DNA of 64,000 nucleotides, taken from Arenicola marina. Lineage: Eukaryota > Annelida > Polychaeta > Arenicolidae. Under the pieces are notes generated by a model. The model searched no databases. It was not told where the DNA came from and worked only from the letters and a program-made list of their open reading frames with translations. The position numbers and the translations under genes are program-made. The stretch lies in assembly GCA_964019135.1 (NCBI GenBank), contig OZ025252.1:9192823-9256822 (forward strand). Reading direction: 5' to 3'. Below are positions 1 through 8,737 of this stretch, piece after piece; the stretch's first letter is position 1; each line of letters starts with the position of its first letter.

Positions 1-730
1 GGGGTCCGGCTCGCTCGCTGGTAGTGTTGTGTTGTTGTCTGCGTGGAGGCGGCTCTAAAGAGCTGCTCTTTGGGCAGGGCGGCCGGGGAGGTGGGTCGGT
101 TGGGGGGGGGGGGGGGCACCAGCCAGCCCCTTTCCCCTTCAGCCTGGCCTGATCACTTCACTGCGGGCTGGCTCCATGCACAGACGGCGGCAGGGCGCGG
201 CGCTGCACTCTCGGAAACTGAGGGGAATGGCTGGAGGATAGCGCGGTGCTCACGGCGGCCAGAAGGAAAGTAAAGCGCCCCACCGGGGCAGTGGTTTAGC
301 GCATACATACGTGTCGCTTTCAATGTGCTCCAGGCGGCAACAACATCTACAACGTTCGCTGCTCGGTGCTCAGGCAGCCGATGATCTGCCGAGGGGGGCT
401 TCCGTACCACCGTGACCTGCACATCTTCGGATTCTGACAGTTTCGCGGTGCCCCTTCAGTATGCTGCTCGCGTCCACTCCGTGGAGGACGCCACGTCCGG
501 GCAACGAATCCTGAATTCAATTTGCGCGCGGTGTGTGTACGGACTCCGGGGTGTGTGATCCAGATTGTAGGGGCGCTCGCTCGATGAGAGAGGGTGTATC
601 CGGGCCCGTGTGTCGCGGAGTCAGTCCGATAAACAACGACCTTGTGCCTCCAAAGACCCAGCGACCGGGATTAGCGAGCCCCGAGGGCTTCCCGCCGCCG
701 AGTTACTCAGGTACTCAGATATCCTGATCC
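1..730. other. GC-rich, CpG-rich lead-in region
   Basis: This stretch is GC-rich with many CpG dinucleotides and a long G run near 103-116. It precedes a candidate first coding exon at 731, so it could hold a promoter or 5' UTR, but I see no clear TATA box or initiator. It also contains a possible terminal exon fragment at 334-437, listed separately. The call is weak because it rests on composition and position only. Confidence 0.25.
334..437 (+). CDS. possible last coding exon of an unidentified gene
   Basis: A pyrimidine-containing acceptor ending in CAG at 333 is followed by an open frame of 33 codons that ends in TGA at 435-437. The peptide starts GNNIYNVRCSVLRQ and ends PYHRDLHIFGF. Its balanced composition, rich in aromatic and charged residues, is unlike the low-complexity frames around it. 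I do not recognise the family. It would be the 3' end of a gene whose remainder lies outside the window, but a chance open frame of this length cannot be excluded. Confidence 0.25.
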
Positions 731-1215
731 ATGGACCGCCCTTCGCCGGACGTCAGCCTCTCTCCAGAGCCGGTAAGTGCACCGTCGACCCCTCCGGTGA
801 TCCCGACGACTGGACACGGCAGAGGGCGAGCCGCTGCTGGAGGTGTTGGCAGGGGGAGGAGGGGGAGGGGGAGGGTAACAAGCATATCGGTGGCTCTCCT
901 ATGGCCATGTATTGTCGGTTGGCGTGGCGCTGAGGTTCAGTCGTCGCATTCCTTTTGCGTTTTGTCCTCGCCACAACCCCCCCCCCCCCCCCTTTCCCCC
1001 TTCTACTCCTGTTTGTCAACCTCTGATCCGCTTCATGGATTTTCCCGCAGGAGACAAGCGTGGTACTCCTGAAAACTGGACAAGCAGTGACCCTCATTGG
1101 GACCCTCGACCTTGTTCCCCCCGCCTTCCCCATCCGAGTCCCCCCCCCCCCTCCCGATCCACATCCAGTCACTGCTCTCATACGTGTTTTAGCCGCCATC
1201 GGTCTCTCCACAGTG
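731..1215 (+). CDS. candidate first two coding exons, unidentified protein
   Basis: An ATG at 731 has an in-frame TGA just upstream (725-727) and a G at +4. The short exon 731-772 encodes MDRPSPDVSLSPEP and ends at a strong donor (GTAAGT at 773). A good acceptor (TTTTCCCGCAG, ending at 1050) opens a second exon, 1051-1215, that continues in frame (ETSVVLLKTGQAVTLIGTLD...) for 55 codons to another donor (GTAAGA at 1216). Both junctions are phase 0. Residues about 44-52 are proline-rich and lie in a C-run that may vary in length. I do not recognise the product. It could be the 5' end of the ASPP gene downstream or of a separate gene; no continuing exon was securely found. Confidence 0.4.
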
Positions 1216-2369
1216 GTAAGAGGGGACCGGACATTCTTGACAACTTAACAGACTGGCTCATTTGTCCCCCCCCCCACCCCACCACCCACACACACACATT
1301 GCTGTGTGACCCCAAGGAACCGGGTCCCCAATCAACACTAACGTGAGCATAAGCTCGCGATCAAATAGTACCCTGCAATGAGATGACCTATTTGGGATAA
1401 TGTACCGTCGAGTCGTTACACGTCGTGTTTCGCTTGGCCCGTCCTGTTTTCGTTGAGACAGCACTGGACTAACCTAAATAACTTCAAAGATATTCAAAGA
1501 ATGTCACGCAGCCTCGTCTGTTCTAGCTGACATTCGTTTCCAATGCGGCTAGTTACACGGTTCTTATCTTAGATTCGCCACGTATGGGGCAAAAACACTG
1601 GATGATAAATTTGTGTTTTAGTGACGAATGCGGGGCAGGCCGTGCGTGGGGAGAAGGCATGTCTAAACACTGGAGGGTGACAGGCGCCAGGCACTGCTGG
1701 TCACTCGGTGAGCGCCGCCAGAAAGGTCTTCCGTCTAGCGCAGGGTTGCTTGTCCCGACTGCGGTGAAACATCCGAACTGGGTCACACACATCGACCAGA
1801 TGTCATACCGTGACTCGGGTAATAAATTTGTGTTTTAGGCCATGTTTAAACACACGCATGGGCATAAATTGTCTGGATTGGGTATCCTACCAGTGACCTC
1901 TACGCAGCAGGTTAATGGGACGCATGAACTTTCATTGGTGGCTTGCGTCGCACGCCGAGAAACTGCGCTCGTCGCAGCCGCAAAGCTGTCGTATACTCAG
2001 GGAAAATATGGAGGCTGTTGGGTTGATCTCGCGGCTACGTGTCTGTCCGGGTTTGTGCGGGATTGTAAGTCTCCATTGACACAGGGACATGTCTATTTCC
2101 GTTACTGTAGTGCAGGTTGCGTAATATGGTTATCATGCAGAAGATGGAGACTCGTCTCAGTGTGTGGCAGGTTTATGGCGATCAAAATAGACCGGTTATC
2201 ACCCCTGCGTGTGTGTGTGTGTGTGTGTGGCGGGGTGGGGGGGGGGGGGGAGTCGGGGCAGCGGGTTATCACCACCGAATCTTATCCTGGTGGTATTTAT
2301 GTTACCACCCTCCCTACCCCGATAACTGTGCCAACACCACCCATCCCCCCCCCCCATGCAAGTCTTACC
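1216..2369. other. no gene seen; short simple repeats
   Basis: No convincing exon was found here. The stretch holds a C-run with a CA microsatellite near 1265-1300, a TG microsatellite near 2209-2229 followed by a G-run, and a 17-bp direct repeat (ATAAATTTGTGTTTTAG at 1605-1621 and 1822-1838). Confidence 0.5.
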
Positions 2370-2855
2370 GCCACAGCTGACCCTCTCCGGTCTGGTCACC
2401 CCCACCCTCCGCCCATCCCTCCCCCATCCAGGTCTCCCCGCCACAGCTGACTCAGTCCGGTCTGCCCACCCCCACCCTCCACCCATCCCTCCCCCATCCA
2501 GGTCTTCCCGCCACAGCTGACCCTGTCCTGTCTGGTCACCCTCACCCTCCACCCATCCCTCCCCCATGGGTCTGGTCACCCCCACCCTCCACCCATCCCT
2601 CCCCCATCCAGGTCTCCCCACCACAGCTGACTCTGTGCGGTCTGGTCACCCCCACCCTCCACCCATCCCTCCCCCATGGGTCTGCTCACCCCCACCCTCC
2701 ACCCATCCCTCCCCCATCCAGGTCTCCCCACCACAGCTGACTCTGTGCGGTCTGGTCACCCCCACCCTCCACCCATCCCTCCCCCATGGGTCTGCTCACC
2801 CCCACCCTCCACCCATCCCTCCCCCATCCAGGTCTCCCCGCCACAGCTGACTCGC
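2370..2855 (+). repeat. C-rich minisatellite (mixed unit length)
   Basis: Tandem copies of a pyrimidine-rich unit contain CACCCATCCCTCCCCCAT, alternating with GTCTCCCCACCACAGCTGAC. Some copies are shortened so that two CCCAT segments are closer together, giving a mosaic of short and long units. The sequence is strongly C-rich on the plus strand. Open frames across it consist only of His/Pro/Ser/Thr and are not credible genes. Confidence 0.85.
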
Positions 2856-3171
2856 TATTTATCTACCACTGTGTCGTCGTGACGGTGACAGTGCATGCCA
2901 TTTGGTCTGGTGTGTGTGGACCGATGTTGCTCACCCAAGGGGCCGCTGGGGAGGCGGGCCGACCGACCGGAGAACACATCCGCTTCCGCCGCCTCGTTCC
3001 CAGGGCTGGTGGGTGGGGGTGATCCTGACAGAGCTCCAGTTCGGTGCACCTTGGTCGCCTTGGCGGACCGCGTGATGGCTCTGGTCGCCAGCGAGGCACT
3101 GCGGGGTGGGTGAGAAGGGGGGTACACTACTGATGGCAGTGGTGGGGGTAGTCTGGTAGGCGGCTCGTGGT
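2856..3171. other. no gene securely seen
   Basis: This is unique sequence between the C-rich minisatellite and the start of the duplicated 11-kb segment. A 31-codon frame ends with a stop at about 3113 and has AG and GT dinucleotides around it, but there is no homology or phase partner to call it an exon. Confidence 0.4.
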
Positions 3172-3340
3172 CCGTGAGGGGCTGAGGGGGATGGGGGGTG
3201 TATCGCTAGCAGTAGTCGCAATAATAGAAGGCGACCTGTTTTTGTCTGCTGTCAAACATTTTATTGATACTCAGCTATAGATCAGCCAATGGCATCACGT
3301 CGTATCTGGTAGTTTTAGACCAAGTACGGAAGCCCCTGAG

Positions 3341-3402
3341 GGTACCGCCACCACCGCCACCACCAGCGCCACCACCACCGCCACCGCCACCAACACCACG
3401 CC
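3341..3402 (+). repeat. CCACCG/CCACCA microsatellite
   Basis: This is a short imperfect run of CCACCG and CCACCA hexamers just downstream of the start of copy A. It is repeated at about 14509-14563 in copy B. It has no coding significance. Confidence 0.7.
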
Positions 3403-3982
3403 CCGGGCTGGGCAGTTGACCGACCAATGGCTGTGGCTATATTGTTATCAAGCTGGATCACATACATTTCCCAGGAGTGGGAATGAAAGTGCTGCAGCAA
3501 CAGGAGAGGCAAAGTCAATACGGAACACTGGCCCCCTGCCCCCCACCCCACCTCACCAACCCGTGGGTGTGGCTGCCCGTGGGTGTGGCACTGCCCCCTC
3601 TCCCTCCTCCCACCCCGGGAGGGAGAGGGGGTAGTGGACGCGGCTGATGTAATTATCCTTTTGGGTTGATGGCCCTACCAGCCTGTTCGATGTGGTCTGT
3701 GTGGGTGCAGCCACCAAAACATGAGCAAGGAGTTGGAGTTTGCACACTACAATCCTTGGCGCCAGGCCCTAGTTGGTGTTCTCTCAATGTTGGATGGAGA
3801 TATACTGGGTATAATGTATTCCCAACTACGCCAACAGTGTCTGTTAGGTACCGCCGCATGTGGCGATTGGAGGATGTTTCATATGTGGTTGTCATAACAC
3901 TGAAGACCGTCTTTGTTGAAAGTGTTGTTGTCGAACTGATGCCTCCTGTGTGTGCAAGTGTGGCTTTCTTGTGTACCACGTT

Positions 3983-4079
3983 CATTCCTTCATCCTTCAT
4001 CGTCTCGGGAGGTTCCTTGGCCCAATTTAGCCTGTATGTGCACAAAAGTGGCCTAAAACACCAACATTCCATTCCATTC
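3983..4079 (+). mobile_element. short SINE-tail insertion with 15-bp target-site duplication
   Basis: A 97-bp block is present in copy A and absent from copy B. It is flanked by perfect direct repeats CTTGTGTACCACGTT (3968-3982 and 4080-4094), while copy B has this sequence once (15134-15148). The insert contains CATCCTTCATCGTC and GGGAGGTTCCTTGG, shared with blocks near 36205 and 12797, and ends in a short ATTCC-type tail. The duplication plus short 3' repeat fits target-primed insertion of a 5'-truncated SINE moved by a LINE. Confidence 0.75.
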
Positions 4080-4142
4080 CTTGTGTACCACGTTATCGAA
4101 CTTTGGACATGGTTTGTCCTTTTACGTTATGATAACACATAT

Positions 4143-5318
4143 ATGGCGTACGGCTGTGGCATAAACAGAGGCAGACAATATGCCATGGCGTACGGCTGTG
4201 GCATAAACAGAGGCAGACAATATGCCATGGCGTTAAACAGAGGCAGACAATATGCCATGGCGTACGGCTGTGGCATAAACAGAGGCAGACAATATGCCAT
4301 GGCGTTAAACAGAGGCAGACAATATGCCATGGCGTACGGCTGTGGCATAAACAGAGGCAGACAATATGCCATGGCGTTAAACAGAGGCAGACAATATGCC
4401 ATGGCGTACGGCTGTGGCATAAACAGAGGCAGACAATATGCCATGGCGTACGGCTGTGGCATAAACAGAGGCAGACAATATGCCATGGCGTACGGCTGTG
4501 GCATAAACAGAGGCAGACAATATGCCATGGCGTACGGCTGTGGCATAAACAGAGGCAGACAATATGCCATGGCGTACGGCTGTGGCATAAACAGAGGCAG
4601 ACAATATGCCATGGCGTACGGCTGTGGCATAAACAGAGGCAGACAATATGCCATGGCGTACGGCTGTGGCATAAACAGAGGCAGACAATATGCCATGGCG
4701 TACGGCTGTGGCATAAACAGAGGCAGACAATATGCCATGGCGTACGGCTGTGGCATAAACAGAGGCAGACAATATGCCATGGCGTACGGCTGTGGCATAA
4801 ACAGAGGCAGACAATATGCCATGGCGTACGGCTGTGGCATAAACAGAGGCAGACAATATGCCATGGCGTACGGCTGTGGCATAAACAGAGGCAGACAATA
4901 TGCCATGGCGTTAAACAGAGGCAGACAATATGCCATGGCGTACGGCTGTGGCATAAACAGAGGCAGACAATATGCCATGGCGTACGGCTGTGGCATAAAC
5001 AGAGGCAGACAATATGCCATGGCGTACGGCTGTGGCATAAACAGAGGCAGACAATATGCCATGGCGTACGGCTGTGGCATAAACAGAGGCAGACAATATG
5101 CCATGGCGTACGGCTGTGGCATAAACAGAGGCAGACAATATGCCATGGCGTACGGCTGTGGCATAAACAGAGGCAGACAATATGCCATGGCGTACGGCTG
5201 TGGCATAAACAGAGGCAGACAATATGCCATGGCGTACGGCTGTGGCATAAACAGAGGCAGACAATATGCCATGGCGTACGGCTGTGGCATAAACAGAGGC
5301 AGACAATATGCCATGGCG
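4143..5318 (+). repeat. 42/30-bp minisatellite, copy A
   Basis: About 28 tandem units share the core AACAGAGGCAGACAATATGC. Long units are 42 bp and include GTACGGCTGTGGCAT; short units are 30 bp and lack that part. Both lengths are multiples of three, so the array is open on both strands and yields a 576-residue frame beginning upstream at 3666 (14-residue repeat AYGCGINRGRQYAM). There is no signal peptide, known domain or splice evidence, so I treat it as a non-coding array. Confidence 0.92.
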
Positions 5319-6060
5319 TTTCTTCAAATGGTCTTGGAAATAATGTTGTATGTGAATAATTGCTGCATGAATAGTTTTAAGCCTTTACGGTCTTAAAGTT
5401 TTCTCATATATAATCATATAGCACTGTTTCCCCAGTGATACAGCACTGTATGCGAGTGTTCATTGAGGGCGAGACCTGTTCTACTCAGCACCCCGGGGTC
5501 TTCAAACCGACACGTGTCGGGGAGGCACTCGCTCGTTGGTGGGCGATAATAGGAGCGGTATCGATCAGTGCATCATCCCACTTCAGATACCCAAACAACA
5601 TTATTGGAATTGATGTAGCCGTCTCTGGTTAGTGCCACAAGGCGTCCGCCTCCCTCTCCCCCCTCCCCCCCCCCCACCCTCACCGCTTCTCCTTCTTCTC
5701 CCCACCCGTCCTATGGCACTCTGCCTTCGAATCACTCCGCTAGGGCTCCCATTATATCTCTGTTATCGTCTACTTCCTCAATGCATTTTCACACTCGCTC
5801 GCCAGGACGACGCTGCGCAAATTCATAGGAAAAATGCGACGCGCATTTCTACAAATTAGTGCTGGGACCCAGCCTAAGCCTATTAACACGCCGTATCAGA
5901 TGATGAATCAGTCACCATTATAACTTTTTTGAAAGGGTACAAGATGTTTTTTTGCTGCATTAAATAAACAAAGCTCGATATTTTTATGTTTTATTCTTGA
6001 AAATTATAATGTTGGAAGAAATTACAGCTGATTTGACCGTTTTTTCAAGAATCTTGAAAT
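5319..6060. other. no gene seen
   Basis: Unique sequence shared with copy B (16357-17110). It holds a C-run near 5660-5676 and AT-rich sequence from about 5940. No supported exon. Confidence 0.4.
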
Positions 6061-6348
6061 TTGCCCCCGGCCGACAGCAGCGGTAAAAGCGGAGCTGGCG
6101 TAGCGCCACCGTGCGGAGAGCTTGGTCCTATGGTAGTGAGTTTTGGCTCTCCCCAAAAGACCCCACTGTATGACAGCACTTCACTCATGGAAACTCCAGA
6201 TGAGGTATCCTACAACTGAGCTGGCTGGTTCCACGGTCAAACGGTATAAATGTTGACATGGTAACAGTATTTTTTATTTAGAAGCAGGCATAACATAGTC
6301 ATTGCCAGATAGTGTCATCGTCCGTTACTGTGAAGTTAACAACAAATT
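6061..6348. other. 288-bp block present only in copy A
   Basis: Flanking sequence on both sides matches copy B around 17110-17114, where this block is replaced by about two bases. It has no open frame, no clear terminal inverted repeats and no obvious target duplication. It may be an insertion in one allele or a deletion in the other. Confidence 0.6.
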
Positions 6349-6830
6349 CAAATTAAACTTCCGCCTTTTCACTCTCTTCCGCGCTCTCCCGAACTACTTA
6401 CCTGCTGTTAAACGACGTCATATTCTCCGAGTAAGACATCTCCGCCGAGAGAAATAGTTCTCACTGGCGGCACCAAACTATTCTGGTCAGGAACACATTC
6501 GATGGAATGTAGGTAAGGTTTCATTAATCAAACGTTTATATTTCTGGTTAACACAATCCGGTCGATAGCTGGTCGCTTGCTCGTCTCAGATTCTAAAACC
6601 CCCAATCTGATGAGCGGTGGCGCCACCGCGTGAGTGACGTAAGAGTTACTGGAATGCGTTTCGATTGATTTAGGCTGAGTAAGCCAGGTCTGAACTGTGT
6701 CGCCCGCGGGTGTCTGGGTGCTTGTTCCATCGACAGATCAGTGCCAAGACAAGTACAGGCAATACGGGCGGAGATGGGAGGGTGGCGGGGAGAGGAAGAG
6801 GACTGGGCAAAAGCGGAGGGCTTAGCGGGT

Positions 6831-6967
6831 GGATGTGGGGACTGATGGTGGTGGATGTGGGGACTGATGGTGGTGGATGTGGGGACGGATGGTGGTGGAT
6901 GTGGGGACGGATGGTGGTGGATGTGGGGACGGATGGTGGTGGATGTGGGGACGGATGGTGGTGGATG
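6831..6967 (+). repeat. 22-bp minisatellite, short allele (copy A)
   Basis: About six tandem 22-bp units contain GGATGTGGGGACGGATGGTG. The same array at 17596-18239 in copy B has about 29 units. Because 22 is not a multiple of three and the unit has no stops in either orientation, the array opens long frames on both strands. Confidence 0.92.
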
Positions 6968-7047
6968 TTCTTGCCCTGTACCGTGTGTCCCCAGTGGACA
7001 CGTGACCTGGGACGGGCGGGGGGTGGTACTGTGGAGGTCTGGAGAGA

Positions 7048-7205
7048 GCCGATGGGGGTGTGGTCCTGTAGAACCGATGGGTGTGGTCCTCTAGAACCGA
7101 TGGGTGTGGTCCTCCGCTAGAACCGATGGGTGTGGTCCTCCGCTAGAACCGATGGGTGTGGTCCTCTAGAACCGATGGGTGTGGTCCTCTAGAACCGATG
7201 GGTGA
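7048..7205 (+). repeat. 25-28-bp tandem repeat
   Basis: Several units share GAACCGATGGGTGTGGTCCT, some with a CCGCTA insertion. Copy B (about 18320-18378) has only two or three units, another length difference between the copies. Confidence 0.75.
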
Positions 7206-7423
7206 ACCGAGTCGCCAACCAGTCTACGAGGGGAAAACAGTGGCCGAGTTTATTGCTTTATTTCTTTTGCATTAATTAACACACGTCGCTCGTTGGAAGA
7301 CGAAGAGATTATTCTGCCCGCCTAGTGTCCCCTGCACTGAGGACAGCTGAATAGGATTAACGATTGTCAACCCATCCCTGCCTACCCATCAGGCACTTCT
7401 ACCCACCCACCACACACGCCATG

Positions 7424-7516
7424 GTAACAGGGGCACCAGTCTCATGACGTAACAGGGGCACCAGTCTCATGACGTAACAGGGGCACCAGTCTCATGACGT
7501 AACAGGGGCACCAGTT
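7424..7516 (+). repeat. 25-bp tandem repeat, about four units
   Basis: Units begin GTAACAGGGGCACCAGTCTC and end ATGAC. Copy B has the same number at about 18597-18688. Confidence 0.8.
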
Positions 7517-8503
7517 GTCATCGGTGACAAGATTTACACACTTAGACATACGTGGCGGGTGTTAAGGGCGACAGTTCGATGCAGCGACACCTTCCGCGTG
7601 TTTTGTGTGTTGTGATTGGATGCACAGGGGTTGCATGCCCTGCGCCGCCTTCCGTCCTGCCACGTCCTCACAGTCAGTCAGTCGCTCCACCACCACCATT
7701 TCTTATTAAGATTATTATTGTCGCCTTCTGTACGGGGACTTCATTGCCCGGATGTATGTCATGTGACCTCTGTGGATGATGACGTCAGCTTGTTTTTTTT
7801 CTCGAGCGTGTGTGGCCCCATGACGCCAGCCGTGCAGGTCTGGGTTTAGACCGGAAGAAGGTCTCACTCCAGCGGGCCGCCTCACTGGCGTAGTGGCCCG
7901 GATTAACGCGAGAGAGAGGTCACGGCACTGGCCTTTTGTCTGGGCCAGGTGGCTCCCATGCCAATCACACTGTATGTCGGTGTCGAGGCGAACCTCCTGT
8001 CGTACCTAACCGGATATAGTTTACCCCTGTATATATGGCCAGAGGGAGAGGCGAAATGGAGGAGAATATCGGAAAGGTGATTTGTATAACTGGGGTAAGT
8101 TGTAAATCTTGAGCAGGTTTTTTTAAATTTAACATTAATCGGGAACCAAGGTATAATAACGCCTGACTAATTTGAAATGAAATATTGCGGCTTTAGGCTG
8201 TTTTGTTGCACACAGTGGCTAAGCTGGCGCACTGACTAACTTGTATGTCGCCCATGGCTGGCCAGCTCAGATGCTGTTATATATCAGCAATCGCTGGGTA
8301 TACATATTAAAGCGTGGAAGAGAAATCCATCTGAGTGATTCAGTACCAGTCTCGTTATTACTTCCCGATATGCTGATGTACGTTACCCCCCTCCACCCCC
8401 CCCCCCCCCCCTGTCAGGCAGACAATCCAGTGTACCTATAATAACACCAAGGACCCGACTGTTACTAATAGAACGGTTGATGGGCCATTGATGGCTCCCG
8501 GAT
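7517..8503. other. no gene securely seen
   Basis: Mostly unique sequence, nearly identical to 18689-19684. It includes a C-run near 8396-8411 and the 19-mer at 8441-8459 that is also found at 13747-13765. No exon can be supported. Confidence 0.4.
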
Positions 8504-8737
8504 CGTTGGCGGATCCAGGAATTTACGAAAGGGGGGCATCATTTATTATAAGTACTATTGAGGGGTGGGGGGGGGGTGCTGTTGAAGTTGTGCAGAAAAA
8601 ATACCGACTGTGCCCTCTGTGCCGCCTTCTTCAGAGAAAGGGGGCACGTGCCCTCTCTCCGCCTATTTTCCAGCGATTGGGGGGGGGGGGGGTTCGCGTG
8701 CCCCCCTCCCACCCCCCCCCCCCTGGATCCGCCACTG
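8504..8737. mobile_element. MITE-like element with GGCGGATCCAGG / CCTGGATCCGCC ends (copy A)
   Basis: The left end carries GGCGGATCCAGG (8508-8519) and the right end its exact reverse complement CCTGGATCCGCC (8722-8733), which extends to CCACTG. The 234-bp element has no transposase frame and includes long G- and C-runs near the right end. This size and structure fit a non-autonomous DNA transposon. No convincing target-site duplication is visible. It is at the same place in copy B. Confidence 0.6.

Noticed and set aside
1605..1838. 17-bp direct repeat ATAAATTTGTGTTTTAG resembling two splice acceptors
   Set aside because: No convincing open frame of matching phase follows either copy. It may be a chance or remnant duplication.
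3023..3113. Possible short exon reading RCTLVALADRVMALVAS
   Set aside because: Weak acceptor, no phase partner, and it ends in a stop after 31 codons. Not distinguishable from chance.
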